Below are positions 26,609-36,382 of a DNA stretch of 64,000 bases, piece by piece; the first letter of the stretch is position 1; every line of letters begins with the position of its first letter. The stretch spans positions 124,001-188,000 of the forward strand of contig NZ_WFKM01000003.1 of assembly GCF_011007365.1 (NCBI RefSeq), in the 5' to 3' direction. Position numbers and translations under genes: made by a program. The notes beneath the pieces are model-generated. The model did no database searches, was not told where the DNA came from, and saw nothing but the letters and a program-made list of their open reading frames with translations. This stretch comes from Sphingobacterium sp. xlx-96 (GTDB lineage: Bacteria; Bacteroidota; Bacteroidia; Sphingobacteriales; Sphingobacteriaceae).

Positions 26609-27401
26609 TATAGAGACCACCTGCTTTTAAAGCTGAAAGCTTAATCCCCTTTATGAAAGCAGAACTAAGCCCATTATGCTCCATCTCGTTTAATCCCGCA
26701 ATAGTGCAGCCTTTTGGAGATGTTACTTTATCAATCTCACTTTCAGGGTGACTATTCGTCTGCAATAACAAATCCGCAGCGCCCTTAGCTGTCTGTATAG
26801 CCATCTTCAGAGCATCATGGGCATGGAAACCTATCTCTACCCCTCCTTGTGAAGCAGCGCGGATAGCGCGCAGAAAAAAAGCAATACCACAAGCACATAA
26901 TGCCGTTGCCGAGGTCATCAAGTCCTCGTTAATCACCACGACAGAGCCTACAGCATTAAAGATACGCTCAACTTTAGAAACAGCATCATCGGGAGCATTA
27001 TCGGTGGCTATGCAAGTCATCGATTGCCCAATTGCAATTGCTGTATTTGGCATGGCCCTCACCACTAATCGGTCTTCTCCTAAGATATCTTTAATATCCT
27101 GACACGACACTCCCGAGGCAACGGAAACTATAAGTTGATCAAATTTCAAACTACTAGCAATTTCTTCCATCACTTTACGGATCTGTTGCGGAAGGACACA
27201 CAATATGACAATTTCGGAGTTTTGAATAGCGACTTTATTATCTATATTGATTTCAAAACCAAGATCTTTCTCCTCTTCTAAGGCTGCGAGCGAACGTCTT
27301 GTCAAGACAATCTCATTCGGTTGATAATACTCCGATTTGACCAATCCTTTTGCTAAAGAAAGACCTATATTACCGGATCCAATTATAGTTAGCTTACTCA
27401 T
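26601..27401 (-). CDS. proC: pyrroline-5-carboxylate reductase
   Basis: The 266-residue protein begins LTIIGSGNIGLSLAKGL, an NAD(P)-binding Rossmann motif. LVRAMPNTAIAIGQSMT near residue 110 matches the family signature around the substrate site, as do ATALCACGIAFFLRAIRA and the C-terminal SPKGCTIAGLNEME (proline-binding helix). It reduces pyrroline-5-carboxylate to proline with NADPH. Its place between argB and argE fits the shared glutamate-semialdehyde/ornithine metabolism. Confidence 0.93.
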   Translation of the reverse strand: MSKLTIIGSGNIGLSLAKGLVKSEYYQPNEIVLTRRSLAALEEEKDLGFEINIDNKVAIQNSEIVILCVLPQQIRKVMEEIASSLKFDQLIVSVASGVSCQDIKDILGEDRLVVRAMPNTAIAIGQSMTCIATDNAPDDAVSKVERIFNAVGSVVVINEDLMTSATALCACGIAFFLRAIRAASQGGVEIGFHAHDALKMAIQTAKGAADLLLQTNSHPESEIDKVTSPKGCTIAGLNEMEHNGLSSAFIKGIKLSALKAGGLYNE

Positions 27402-27418
27402 ATTGTGTATTAGGTTGA

Positions 27419-28216
27419 TTACTTGTTTACTAGACAGGTACCGAACTTCTGCTGTTGAAATAAATGTAAGTTGGCTGCATTCCCAATATAAACAGATTTC
27501 ACACCTTTATTTATTGCATCAAAAGCATTCTGTAACTTAGGAATCATTCCATCGCTAATAATTCCTTTTTGCTTATAATCTTCAAATTTCTTAGCCGTTA
27601 TGGTTTCTATAACCGAATTATCATCAGAGATATCGGCTAAAACGCCATTTTTTTCAAAACAATAAATCAAAGATGTCTCATACAATCTTGATAAACAAGT
27701 TGATAGCGCTGAAGCAATAGTGTCTGCATTTGTATTTAACAACTGCCCAACACCGTTGTGTGTGATTGCTGAAAAAACAGGGGTGAAACCCGCATCCAAA
27801 AATTTCTTAATGGCCAAGGTATTCACTGAATCGGCTAAAATATCACCTACAAAACCATAATCAATTTCGCGCGCAGGGCGTTTTACTGATTTAATAACAT
27901 TTCCATCAGCACCGCTCAACCCAATAGCATCACATTGATACTTCTGCAATTTTGCGACAATCTTCTTATTGGTCAATCCAGCATACACCATCGTGACCAC
28001 ATCAAGCATCGATTCATCGGTAACTCTTCTTCCGTCAACCATCTTCGCTTCGATATTCAGCTTAGCAGCGATACGGGTTGCAATTTTCCCTCCTCCATGT
28101 ACCAAGATCTTCTTACCGGGGATGGCTGCAAATTTTTCCAAAAATGCTTCTAATTGAATATCATCATCAATTACGTTGCCTCCTACCTTAATAATATTCA
28201 ATGTACTATTCGACAT
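27419..28216 (-). CDS. argB: N-acetylglutamate kinase family (acylglutamate kinase)
   Basis: The 265-residue amino acid kinase has IIKVGGNVIDD at the start, VHGGGKIATRIAAKL near residue 39, GLSGADGNVIKS near 97, and NTNADTIASALSTCLS near 160. It phosphorylates N-acylglutamate. The acyl group (acetyl or succinyl) cannot be read from sequence alone, but it should match that of the neighbouring ArgF'. Only 17 bp separate it from proC. Confidence 0.95.
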   Translation of the reverse strand: MSNSTLNIIKVGGNVIDDDIQLEAFLEKFAAIPGKKILVHGGGKIATRIAAKLNIEAKMVDGRRVTDESMLDVVTMVYAGLTNKKIVAKLQKYQCDAIGLSGADGNVIKSVKRPAREIDYGFVGDILADSVNTLAIKKFLDAGFTPVFSAITHNGVGQLLNTNADTIASALSTCLSRLYETSLIYCFEKNGVLADISDDNSVIETITAKKFEDYKQKGIISDGMIPKLQNAFDAINKGVKSVYIGNAANLHLFQQQKFGTCLVNK

Positions 28217-28254
28217 AGTTTAACTTTTAACTGACCTCTAAAATGAGATTTCTT

Positions 28255-29226
28255 TTATATATTCTTATTGAGTCTTTCTAGCATACGCTTCAAAACAACC
28301 TGCGCAGCCCATACCCTATTACTAGCTTCTTTAATAACTAATGAATTTGGGCCATCTAGAATCTCCGCCGATAACTCCAAATCCCTACGGACAGGTAGAC
28401 AATGCATAACTTTGGCGTCGTTAGTTTGCTTAAGCTTCTCATTATCCATCATCCAATTCTCCGAGACTGGATAGACCTCGCCATACTCTTTGTATGAGGA
28501 CCAATTCTTCACATATACAAAGTCTGCGTCAGATAAAGCATCTTTCAGGTCATGTGTTATAATCACTCCAGCTGTAAACTCCTCTGCCAGTTCATAACCA
28601 GGAGGGTGTGCGATAGTAAAATCGAGTAGGTTTTGTTCCTGTGCTTTGCCCATCCATTCGGCAAAGGAATTAGGAACAGCTTGAGGAAGGGCTTTTACAT
28701 GAGGAGCCCATGCCAAAACCACTTTAGGTCTATCGACCTTCTTATACTCTGTAATTGTTATAAGATCAGTTAGACTTTGTAAAGGGTGCCTAGTTGCACT
28801 TTCCAAAGAAACAACAGGTACGCCACAGAACTTAATAAACTTATTAAACAAGTCTTCACTGTAATCTGCTTCCCTATCTTTTAAGGAAGGGAAACTACGC
28901 AAACCGAGAATATCACAGTACTCGCCCATCACAGCGGCAGCTTCGCGAATATGTTCTACTGTCGTACCATTCATCACGACTCCGTCTTGTGTTTCTAATG
29001 CCCAACCGTCCTTGTCCATATTCATGACCATCACATTCATTCCTAAATTCATGGCGGCCTTTTGCGTACTAAGTCTAGTACGTAAACTCGGATTTAAAAA
29101 CACTAGACCTAAAACTTTATGTTTACCTAAAGATTCCTCGGTATTTGGGTTAGCCTTTATAGCCAGAGCCTCCTCTACAAGATCACTCAGATTATCGATA
29201 TCTGCAACGGAGAAAAAATTCTTCAT
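28255..29226 (-). CDS. argF': N-acyl-L-ornithine carbamoyltransferase (ArgF'; probably N-succinylornithine)
   Basis: The ATG at 29226 gives 323 residues. An upstream in-frame TTG at 29250 is not needed. Carbamoyl-phosphate site motifs are FLNPSLRTRLSTQ near residue 43 and HPLQSLTDL, and HCLPVRRDLELS lies near 270. The spacing and the MNGTTVEHI loop resemble the Bacteroides fragilis succinylornithine enzyme rather than ordinary OTCase. Residue 90, which is Pro in that enzyme and Glu (92) in the Xanthomonas acetylornithine enzyme, is Val here. From memory of the published mutants, Val or Pro at this site favours succinylornithine. It converts acylornithine to acylcitrulline. Confidence 0.88.
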   Translation of the reverse strand: MKNFFSVADIDNLSDLVEEALAIKANPNTEESLGKHKVLGLVFLNPSLRTRLSTQKAAMNLGMNVMVMNMDKDGWALETQDGVVMNGTTVEHIREAAAVMGEYCDILGLRSFPSLKDREADYSEDLFNKFIKFCGVPVVSLESATRHPLQSLTDLITITEYKKVDRPKVVLAWAPHVKALPQAVPNSFAEWMGKAQEQNLLDFTIAHPPGYELAEEFTAGVIITHDLKDALSDADFVYVKNWSSYKEYGEVYPVSENWMMDNEKLKQTNDAKVMHCLPVRRDLELSAEILDGPNSLVIKEASNRVWAAQVVLKRMLERLNKNI

Positions 29227-29282
29227 CTTATTATAAGTTATCTGTGACAAATAGTCTATATATCGTCTGAAATAATAGTATC

Positions 29283-30416
29283 TTAAGCTTTTAAACGTTC
29301 GTCTAAAGCTGTCAAGAATCTATCAGCTATAGCTTTATCAATGTTTAATGCCGGAAGAATACGGATAACATTCGGTTTAGCCTCTCCAGTAAATATACCA
29401 TTTATTGTTAGTAAATCCCTCTTCACATGTGCCAACTCTTCAGGAAGATCTATACCTATCATCAGTCCCCGTCCTCTTACTTCTTGAACCCTATCAAGCT
29501 TTTTCAATTCGGCAATCAAATAATCGCCGATACTTCCTGCATTTTGAATCAAACTTTCCGATTCCATCACATCCAACACAGCCACGGCCGCTGCGCACGC
29601 CAAATGATTGCCTCCAAATGTTGTTCCCAATAAACCATAGGAAGCCTTAAACTGAGGCGCGATACTGATTGCTCCTATAGGAAATCCATTTCCCATTCCC
29701 TTCGCCATCGTATAAATATCTGCCTGAACTCCAGCGTAATCATGGGCATAAAATAATCCCGTACGTCCATAACCACACTGTACGGAATCTGCGATAAAAG
29801 TGGTTTCATATTGATCACAAAGACTGCGAATCAATCGAAGGAACGTAATAGATGCCTCTCGTATCCCACCTACCCCTTGTATTCCTTCAATAATTACCGC
29901 TGCAACATCGCTTCCGTAGGCTTCAAAAGCCTCTGACAATGCCTGCTCATCATTGAATGGTAAAAAAACTACATTATCTGTCTGATTCACCGGCGCTACT
30001 ATAGCCGGATTATCTGTTGCTGCCACTGCTAGTGAGGTACGACCGTGAAATGCTTTAGAAAACGCTATAACTTTCTTTCTTCTGGTATGAAAAGACGCTA
30101 ATTTTAACGCATTTTCATTTGCCTCCGCTCCGGAATTACACAAAAAAAGTGAATATTCCTCTTTCCCGGATATTACTCCAAGTTGTGTAGCCAACCGCTT
30201 CTGGATAGGGATCTCAATTGAATTAGAATAGAAACCAATGTTATTTAACTGGTCGGTAATGGATTTAACGTAGTGGGGATGTGTATGCCCTATAGATATC
30301 ACTGCATGGCCACCATACAAATCTAAATACTCATTACCTGCAGCATCCCAAAGTTTGGATCCTGCGGCCCGTACGATGTTAATAGGATTAACGGGGTAAA
30401 CATCAAACAAATTCAT
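29283..30416 (-). CDS. argD: N-acylornithine aminotransferase
   Basis: From the ATG at 30416 the enzyme has 377 residues. A TTG one codon upstream is ignored. It is a class III PLP aminotransferase: GGHAVISIGHTHPHYVK near residue 35, LCNSGAEANENALKLA near 91, the FIADSVQCGYGRTG motif near 205, and the PLP lysine in YTMAKGMGNGFPIGA near 235. It transaminates acylglutamate semialdehyde and heads the arginine operon on this strand. A promoter-like TATATTTG lies 37 bp upstream of the start. Confidence 0.94.
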   Translation of the reverse strand: MNLFDVYPVNPINIVRAAGSKLWDAAGNEYLDLYGGHAVISIGHTHPHYVKSITDQLNNIGFYSNSIEIPIQKRLATQLGVISGKEEYSLFLCNSGAEANENALKLASFHTRRKKVIAFSKAFHGRTSLAVAATDNPAIVAPVNQTDNVVFLPFNDEQALSEAFEAYGSDVAAVIIEGIQGVGGIREASITFLRLIRSLCDQYETTFIADSVQCGYGRTGLFYAHDYAGVQADIYTMAKGMGNGFPIGAISIAPQFKASYGLLGTTFGGNHLACAAAVAVLDVMESESLIQNAGSIGDYLIAELKKLDRVQEVRGRGLMIGIDLPEELAHVKRDLLTINGIFTGEAKPNVIRILPALNIDKAIADRFLTALDERLKA

Positions 30417-30452
30417 CAATTAAATAATAATTAGTGTAAACAAAACTATGCA

Positions 30453-30460
30453 CAAATATA
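30453..30460 (-). promoter_or_regulatory. -7 element candidate for the argD operon
   Basis: Read on the - strand, TATATTTG fits TAnnTTTG exactly. Transcription would start near 30447, giving a leader of about 30 nt before argD. The -33 region is not a clear TTTG. Confidence 0.45.
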
Positions 30461-30528
30461 ACTAAGACGCACTTAATACGCTATGAATAAACGAAAAAAC
30501 CTGTGATAACTAGCTTTATAAAAGATTA

Positions 30529-30559
30529 CAAAAAAAGCCTATCATCGCTGATGATAGGC
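30529..30559 (-). terminator. terminator of the ribosomal protein supercluster
   Basis: On the - strand GCCTATCATC-AGC-GATGATAGGC (stem 30537-30546 with 30550-30559) is followed by a T-run (A-run at 30529-30536 on +). It lies 26 bp after the rplQ stop. Confidence 0.9.
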
Positions 30560-30584
30560 CTAATATTTCTAAAGAAAGAAAAAA

Positions 30585-31112
30585 TTAGTCTTTTTTCTCT
30601 TCTGTAGCAGGAGCTTCTTCGGTTGCAACAGCTTCTTCAGCTTTTACTTCTTCAACAACTTCTACTGTTTCTGTACCTTCAGCAGCTTTTTTCTTAGCAC
30701 CACCGCGGCGACGAGTAGTTTTCTTCTCAGCTTTAGCGTCTTTGCCGTAAACTTCGTTATAATCTACCAACTCAACAAATGCCATCTCAGCATTATCACC
30801 TAAACGGTTTTCTAACTTAATAATACGAGTATAACCACCTGGGCGTGTTGCCACTTTTTCAGATATTTCGCGGAACAAAATAGTTACTGCGTCCTTATCT
30901 TTCAAGTAAGCAAATACCGTACGACGAGAGTGTGTCGTATCATTTTTAGATTTCGTGATTAATGGCTCAACATAAGTACGTAAAGCTTTAGCTTTTGCTA
31001 AAGTAGTAGTAATACGCTTGTGCTTGATTAATGAAGTCGCCATATTAGCTAACATCGCCTTACGGTGACTGTCAGTGCGGCCTAAGTGATTTACTTTTTT
31101 TCCGTGTCTCAT
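30585..31112 (-). CDS. rplQ: ribosomal protein L17 with acidic C-terminal tail
   Basis: This is the last gene of the cluster. The L17 core ([48 protein letters not shown]) spans residues 1-120. A low-complexity tail of about 50 residues follows, first Lys/Arg-rich ([13 protein letters not shown]), then Glu/Ala/Val-rich. E. coli L17 has no such long tail, although tails of this kind recur in Bacteroidota. It follows rpoA as usual for the alpha operon. Confidence 0.97.
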   Translation of the reverse strand: MRHGKKVNHLGRTDSHRKAMLANMATSLIKHKRITTTLAKAKALRTYVEPLITKSKNDTTHSRRTVFAYLKDKDAVTILFREISEKVATRPGGYTRIIKLENRLGDNAEMAFVELVDYNEVYGKDAKAEKKTTRRRGGAKKKAAEGTETVEVVEEVKAEEAVATEEAPATEEKKD

Positions 31113-31160
31113 TTTCTTAGTGTTTTTTCGTGCGTACCGTTCTTAAAGAAATGAAGTCAA

Positions 31161-31183
31161 TAAGAGAAGGTTCTAATCTCTTA
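31161..31183 (-). other. small hairpin between rpoA and rplQ
   Basis: TAAGAGA/TCTCTTA (31161-31167 with 31177-31183) can pair in the 125-bp gap. No T-run follows on the - strand, so it is not a clear terminator. It is one of several hairpins in the longer gaps of this cluster. Confidence 0.4.
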
Positions 31184-31237
31184 CTTAATCCACTTCGTTC
31201 GAGGAATTACGCAACAGGTCGCTTTTATTTTTATTTA

Positions 31238-32230
31238 TTATTCTTCGTCCAATTTAAACTTAGACAAGTTCATTCCGAATGATAAACCTTTTGATTTTAC
31301 CAATTCTTGAATTTCACTTAAAGATTTCTTTCCGAAATTACGGAATTTCAACATATCAGCTACGTCGTAAGTAACTAACTCAGCTAATGTGCGAATATCC
31401 GCCGCTTTTAAACAGTTCAATGCACGCACAGAAAGATCTAAGTCTACTAGTTCTGTTTTCAAAATCTTACGCATATGTAAGATCTCCTCGTCAACGACTT
31501 TGGTTTCCTCTTTCGTTTGCGACTCCAACAGCATATTCTCATCAGAGAACAACATAAAGTGCTGAATAAGAATACGAGCAGCTTCTTTCAAAGCATCCTC
31601 TGGGTGAATTGATCCGTCTGTAGATATATCTAACAACAATTTCTCGTAGTCAGTTTTCTGTTCTACACGGTAATTTTCAATGGTATATTTCACATTCTTA
31701 ATCGGAGTGTAAATAGAATCGATAGCGATTAAACCTACAGGTCCATCAGTTACCTTATTCTCTTCCGCATTTACGTAACCACGTCCCTTTGAAACAGACA
31801 ACTCTACTTCAATAGTTACAGAGCTTTCCATGTTACAAATTACGAAGTCTGGATTCAATACCGTAAAGTTGTTAGAAAACTTAGTGATATCGCCTGCTTT
31901 AAACTGTTCTTGACCATTGATAACTACAAAAATCTTCTCGCTGTCGCCTTGTTCACCACTCTTTTGAAAACGAACTTGTTTCAAATTCAAGATGATCTCA
32001 GTTACGTCTTCTGCTACACCTTTGATCGTAGAGAATTCGTGTGACACGCCTGAAAATCTTACCGACGTAATCGCATATCCTTCTAGAGAGGACAATAAAA
32101 TACGGCGTAAAGCATTACCAATAGTAACACCAAAACCTGGCTCTAATGGACGAAATTCGAAAGTACCATCAAAATCTGTAGATTTTTGCATGATAACTTT
32201 ATCCGGTCTTTGAAATGCTAAAATTGCCAT
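31238..32230 (-). CDS. rpoA: RNA polymerase alpha subunit
   Basis: The 330-residue protein has the N-terminal assembly domain ([26 protein letters not shown] near 27, [20 protein letters not shown] near 204). After a linker it has the C-terminal DNA/activator-binding domain ([16 protein letters not shown] and [16 protein letters not shown], about 262-315). It forms the dimer scaffold of RNA polymerase. It is placed between rpsD and rplQ as in most bacteria. Confidence 0.98.
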   Translation of the reverse strand: MAILAFQRPDKVIMQKSTDFDGTFEFRPLEPGFGVTIGNALRRILLSSLEGYAITSVRFSGVSHEFSTIKGVAEDVTEIILNLKQVRFQKSGEQGDSEKIFVVINGQEQFKAGDITKFSNNFTVLNPDFVICNMESSVTIEVELSVSKGRGYVNAEENKVTDGPVGLIAIDSIYTPIKNVKYTIENYRVEQKTDYEKLLLDISTDGSIHPEDALKEAARILIQHFMLFSDENMLLESQTKEETKVVDEEILHMRKILKTELVDLDLSVRALNCLKAADIRTLAELVTYDVADMLKFRNFGKKSLSEIQELVKSKGLSFGMNLSKFKLDEE

Positions 32231-32277
32231 TTATAATATTTTAATATTTTTCAACAATGTATATCTTAATAACAGAT

Positions 32278-32304
32278 GCATAATCCCGAGAATCGGAATT
32301 ATGC
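32278..32304 (-). other. hairpin between rpsD and rpoA
   Basis: GCATAATCCCGA (32278-32289) pairs with TCGGAATTATGC (32293-32304) around GAA, with one mismatch. It sits in the 88-bp gap immediately after the rpsD stop. It lacks a strong T-run. Confidence 0.5.
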
Positions 32305-32318
32305 ATAGTTATTAATTA

Positions 32319-32927
32319 TTATTTAGAGTATAACTCTACGATTAAGTTCTCTTTGATATTCTCAGGAATGTCAGCACGATCTGGATAAGTCAAAAACTTA
32401 CCTGTTAATGCTTTTGCGTCCCACTCTAACCAACCGTATTTGTTGATTGTTCTTCCTGCTACAGAATTAGAGATAGCCTCTAAAGCTTGTGAGCGCTCAC
32501 GAACAGCGATGACGTCGCCTGGACGAATGCTATATGATGGAATGTTAACGACATTACCGTTAACAGTAATATGCTTGTGCGAAACTAACTGACGAGCAGC
32601 AGCGCGAGTCGATGCGATACCTAAACGGTATACTACGTTATCTAAACGTGCTTCTAATAATTTCAAGAAGTTTTCACCTGTAATACCTTGCTTTGCAGCA
32701 GCTTTTACAAATAAGTTAGCAAACTGACGTTCTAAAACTCCGTAAGTATATTTAGCTTTTTGCTTCTCTAACAACTGAATAGCATATTCAGATTGTTTTC
32801 CTCTTCTTTTTGATGGTCCATGTTGACCAGGAGGATAATTCTTTTTTTCTAATGCCTTATCAGGGCCGAAAATTGGCTCTCTGAATTTACGCGCAATTTT
32901 GGACTTTGGTCCTGTATATCTTGCCAT
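32319..32927 (-). CDS. rpsD: ribosomal protein S4
   Basis: The 202-residue protein binds 16S rRNA early in 30S assembly. [15 protein letters not shown] starts the N-terminal region, which lacks the zinc-binding cysteines found in some S4 proteins. The S4 RNA-binding domain is near 92-155 ([38 protein letters not shown]). The C-terminus is [12 protein letters not shown]. In many bacteria S4 represses its own operon translation; no such site was identified here. Confidence 0.98.
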   Translation of the reverse strand: MARYTGPKSKIARKFREPIFGPDKALEKKNYPPGQHGPSKRRGKQSEYAIQLLEKQKAKYTYGVLERQFANLFVKAAAKQGITGENFLKLLEARLDNVVYRLGIASTRAAARQLVSHKHITVNGNVVNIPSYSIRPGDVIAVRERSQALEAISNSVAGRTINKYGWLEWDAKALTGKFLTYPDRADIPENIKENLIVELYSK

Positions 32928-32994
32928 TTTTTTCTCTGTTTGAAGTATCTACCAGCCTAAAGCTGATGAATCTTAATCTTAAACAATACTGTTA

Positions 32995-33384
32995 TTAAAC
33001 TCTTCTGCGTTTTGGAGGACGACAACCATTGTGAGGAAGTGGAGTAATATCCTTGATAGTTGTTACATCGATTCCTACGGTTTGTAACGTACGGATAGCA
33101 GACTCACGTCCAGCACCAGGTCCTTTAACGAAAACCTCTACTTTGCGTAATCCTAAATCATGTGCAACTTTACCACAATCGTTTGCTGCTTGACCTGCTG
33201 CATACGGAGTATTCTTTTTAGAACCTCTGAAGCCCATTTTACCAGCTGAAGACCATGAAATAGTTTGACCAGAATTATTAGTCAAAGTAATAATAATGTT
33301 GTTAAAAGTAGCATTGATATGAGCTTGACCTACAGGCTCGATAACAACGATACGTTTTTTTGTGACTTTTTTACTTTTAGCCAT
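32995..33384 (-). CDS. rpsK: ribosomal protein S11
   Basis: The 129-residue protein of the 30S platform shows [19 protein letters not shown], the GMKGS-like [17 protein letters not shown] loop, and the conserved C-terminus [16 protein letters not shown]. It is 10 bp downstream of rpsM. Confidence 0.98.
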   Translation of the reverse strand: MAKSKKVTKKRIVVIEPVGQAHINATFNNIIITLTNNSGQTISWSSAGKMGFRGSKKNTPYAAGQAANDCGKVAHDLGLRKVEVFVKGPGAGRESAIRTLQTVGIDVTTIKDITPLPHNGCRPPKRRRV

Positions 33385-33394
33385 TTCTTACTTG

Positions 33395-33772
33395 TTATTT
33401 AGTAGCTTTTTTCTTGTTTGCAACTGTCTTACGTTTTCCTTTACGAGTACGTGAGTTGTTTTTTGTACGCTGACCACGAACTGGTAAATGCTTACGGTGA
33501 CGTAAACCTCGGTAACAACCAATATCCATTAAACGTTTGATATTCAATTGAACCTCTGAACGTAAAGCACCTTCTACTTTAATTTCATCATTGATAATCG
33601 TACGAATAGCAGCCAATTGATCATCATTCCATTCCGAAACTTTTACATCTTGACTAATTCCTGCTTTATCTAAGATATATGCAGCAGTCGCACTACCAAT
33701 ACCAAAAATGTAGGTAAGGCCAATAACGCCTCTTTTGTTTTTAGGTAAATCTATACCTGATATCCTTGCCAT
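33395..33772 (-). CDS. rpsM: ribosomal protein S13
   Basis: The 125-residue 30S-head protein shows [24 protein letters not shown] at the N-terminus, the helix-two-turn-helix RNA-binding region, and the C-terminal [15 protein letters not shown] followed by a lysine-rich tail that contacts tRNA in the P site. The length is normal. Confidence 0.98.
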   Translation of the reverse strand: MARISGIDLPKNKRGVIGLTYIFGIGSATAAYILDKAGISQDVKVSEWNDDQLAAIRTIINDEIKVEGALRSEVQLNIKRLMDIGCYRGLRHRKHLPVRGQRTKNNSRTRKGKRKTVANKKKATK

Positions 33773-33801
33773 ATAATATTTTAAGCGATTTTGTTAATTA
33801 A

Positions 33802-33918
33802 TTATCCCTGACGTTGTTTGAATTTAGGGTTCTTTTTGTTGATCACAAAAATCTTTCCTTTACGACGGATGATCTTACAATCCGCACTACGTTTTTTTAC
33901 TGATGCTCTTACTTTCAT
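33802..33918 (-). CDS. rpmJ: ribosomal protein L36, zinc-ligand-poor form
   Basis: This is a 38-codon gene read on the - strand from an ATG at 33918: [19 protein letters not shown], then [18 protein letters not shown]. The length and C-terminal KFKQRQG identify L36. In the zinc-binding form three cysteines and a histidine hold the metal; here only one cysteine (C14) remains, so this is the zinc-independent (C-minus) type. It lies between infA and rpsM as in the canonical order. Confidence 0.95.
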   Translation of the reverse strand: MKVRASVKKRSADCKIIRRKGKIFVINKKNPKFKQRQG

Positions 33919-33954
33919 TTTACTAAATTGTTAAGCTCTTCACAGAGCAATACC

Positions 33955-34173
33955 TTATTTATAACGATATGTTATCCTTCCTTTAGTTAAATCATAAGGA
34001 GACATTTCCAATTTAACTTTGTCTCCAGGTAGAATTTTAATGTAATGCATACGCATTTTACCAGAAATGTGTGCAATAATTTCATGCCCATTTTCTAACT
34101 CTACCCTGAACATCGCATTAGATAATGCTTCTTTGATAACACCGTCTTGTTCTATCGAGGCTTGTTTAGCCAT
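33955..34173 (-). CDS. infA: translation initiation factor IF-1
   Basis: The 72-residue OB-fold protein shows [23 protein letters not shown] and [24 protein letters not shown], ending KGRITYRYK. These are diagnostic for IF-1, which occupies the 30S A site during initiation. It is preceded by map with a 76-bp gap and followed by rpmJ. Confidence 0.98.
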   Translation of the reverse strand: MAKQASIEQDGVIKEALSNAMFRVELENGHEIIAHISGKMRMHYIKILPGDKVKLEMSPYDLTKGRITYRYK

Positions 34174-34249
34174 ATATCAATTACTAATTAACGTTTGTAT
34201 AGCCTGCACCAACAGGAGTGCAAAGATAAATAAAAATATTGAAAGCTAA

Positions 34250-35032
34250 CTACTTTTTATTCAAAACTTTCTCTACTTCATCAAAATTCAATAGCACATC
34301 GGGTTCTCCCTTTCTTATAGCTACCATTTGTTCAAAATGAGCAGAAAGTTTGCCATCGATGGTACTGACAGTCCATCCATCGTCCCAAAATTTAACACCA
34401 GCTTTACCGGCATTTATCATTGGTTCGATACAGATCACTAATCCAGGCTCCAACTTTGGTCCAGAACCGCGCTTACCGTAATTTGGAACTTCTGGTTTTT
34501 CATGTAAATGTAATCCTACGCCATGACCTACCAACTCTCTTACAATTCCAAAATTATAAGGTTGAACATATTCTTGAATCGCTGATGAAATATCTCCTAC
34601 TCTTTTACCCGCAACTGCCTGCTCTACCCCTTTATAAAGGGATGCTTTAGTAACGTCCAACAATTGCTGAGCTTCCTGCGAAATTTCGCCCACTCCAAAT
34701 GTATATGCAGAATCAGAAATGAAACCGTTTAAGTTAACACCTCCGTCTACGGAAACTAGGTCCCCGTCTTTAATCTCATAGTCACTTGGAAAACCGTGTA
34801 CTATCTGATCATTAACTGAAATACATAAAGAAAAAGGAAAACCATGATAATTCAAGAAAGCTGGAGTACCTCCATTATCGTGAATAAAATCATAAGCTAA
34901 TTTATCAAGGGATAATGTAGTAATCCCCGGAGTGATAACTTTGGCTATTTCAGCAAGTAAGCGCGAGAGTACATTTGCAGACTCTCGCACTTGCTCAATT
35001 TGTTCTTCTGTTTTATAAATTACTTTAGACAT
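34250..35032 (-). CDS. map: type I methionine aminopeptidase
   Basis: The 260-residue enzyme removes the N-terminal methionine from new proteins. Metal ligands are in VDGGVNLNGFISDSAYTF (Asp pair), GHGVGLHLHEKPEVPNYG (His), CIEPMI (Glu) and SAHFEQMVAI (Glu). It lacks the N-terminal zinc-finger extension. It lies 9 bp after secY, which fits its action on nascent chains. Confidence 0.97.
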   Translation of the reverse strand: MSKVIYKTEEQIEQVRESANVLSRLLAEIAKVITPGITTLSLDKLAYDFIHDNGGTPAFLNYHGFPFSLCISVNDQIVHGFPSDYEIKDGDLVSVDGGVNLNGFISDSAYTFGVGEISQEAQQLLDVTKASLYKGVEQAVAGKRVGDISSAIQEYVQPYNFGIVRELVGHGVGLHLHEKPEVPNYGKRGSGPKLEPGLVICIEPMINAGKAGVKFWDDGWTVSTIDGKLSAHFEQMVAIRKGEPDVLLNFDEVEKVLNKK

Positions 35033-35041
35033 CTAAAGATA

Positions 35042-36379
35042 TTAAATAGCAGATTGATCATATCCTTCAACACCTACAGCCGAACGTCCTTTAACACGTC
35101 CTGTTTTCATCAAACCATCATAATGACGCATCAATAGATGAGACTCGATCTGCTGAAGGGTATCCAATACTACACCCACCAAAATCAAAAGTGACGTACC
35201 TCCATAAAAATGTGCGAATTGATTATTCACACCAGCGGCACTAGCTATAGCTGGCATAATAGCAATGATTGCTAAAAAAACCGCACCTGGAAAAGTGATA
35301 CGAGAGATTACATTGTCTATAAACAAATTCGTATCATATCCCGGTTTAATCCCTGGTACAAAACCTCCATTTTTCTTCATATCCTCAGACATCTGTTGAG
35401 GATTTACCATGATAGCTGTATAAAAGAACGTAAAGGCAATAATTAATACTGCAAACGTCACATTATAAGCCACTGATGTAAAATTCGTCAACGATGTTAA
35501 GAAATCGGATTGAAGATTTGGGAAGAACTGTGCTAAGGACATTGGTAAAAACATAATCGCCTGAGCGAAAATAATTGGCATAACACCAGCCGCATTTACC
35601 TTTAAAGGTATATACTGGCGCACACCTCCCACTTGCTTATTCCCAACTATCTTTTTAGCGTACTGCACTGGTATTTTACGTACTCCTTGAACAATCAATA
35701 TAGTAAAGATCACTATAAAGAATAGCGCAATAGCTTCGATCAAAATAGGGATGATACCACCACCGCTAGGACTCATTCTCGAAGCCCACTCAGCCACGGC
35801 ACCGCCTGGCAACTGCGCGATAATACCAGCCATAATGATTAAAGAAATACCATTTCCAATACCCTTATCGGTGATTTTCTCACCCAACCACATCACAAAC
35901 AATGTACCTGCAGTCAAAACAATAGCAGCAAGAATAGTGAACATAGGGTCTGCAATAGTTTTTGCAGCCGGTTCGATTTGTGTCTTAACGTAAGCGATAG
36001 CTTGCACCAATGTGATAGCTAATGTCAAATAACGAGTTATCTGAGTCATCTTTTTACGTCCAGACTCACCTTCTTTTTGCATTTTCTGAAACGCAGGAAC
36101 AGCAATCCCCAATAATTGTACAACGATTGATGCAGAAATATAAGGCATTACGCCTAAAGCAAAGATAGCTGATCTAGAGAATGAACCTCCAGCAAACATA
36201 TCTAAAAGTCCAAGAAGACCTTCTTTTTGCCCTGTAGCTAATGCATCTGGATTAACACCTGGCAATACCACGTGACATCCAATACGATAAATGAGAAGAA
36301 ATAACAACGTATTTACGATACGATTGCGTAAATCTTCAATTTTCCATATATTGGTTAAGGTTGTGATTAGTTTCTTCAT
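35042..36379 (-). CDS. secY: preprotein translocase subunit SecY
   Basis: The 445-residue membrane protein has about ten predicted transmembrane segments. Recognisable parts are IYRIGCHVVLPGVNPDAL near residue 30, the plug region FAGGSFSRSAIFALGVMPYISASI near 63, GNGISLIIMAGI near 175, and the cytosolic loop VNPQQMSEDMKKNGGFVPGIKPG near 325. It forms the Sec channel with SecE and SecG, which are not encoded here. It is directly downstream of rplO. Confidence 0.98.
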   Translation of the reverse strand: MKKLITTLTNIWKIEDLRNRIVNTLLFLLIYRIGCHVVLPGVNPDALATGQKEGLLGLLDMFAGGSFSRSAIFALGVMPYISASIVVQLLGIAVPAFQKMQKEGESGRKKMTQITRYLTLAITLVQAIAYVKTQIEPAAKTIADPMFTILAAIVLTAGTLFVMWLGEKITDKGIGNGISLIIMAGIIAQLPGGAVAEWASRMSPSGGGIIPILIEAIALFFIVIFTILIVQGVRKIPVQYAKKIVGNKQVGGVRQYIPLKVNAAGVMPIIFAQAIMFLPMSLAQFFPNLQSDFLTSLTNFTSVAYNVTFAVLIIAFTFFYTAIMVNPQQMSEDMKKNGGFVPGIKPGYDTNLFIDNVISRITFPGAVFLAIIAIMPAIASAAGVNNQFAHFYGGTSLLILVGVVLDTLQQIESHLLMRHYDGLMKTGRVKGRSAVGVEGYDQSAI

Positions 36380-36382
36380 GTA

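Noticed and set aside
29227..29250. TTG start for argF' at 29250
   Set aside because: The ATG at 29226 gives the usual family N-terminus and the residue-90 numbering of the known enzyme.
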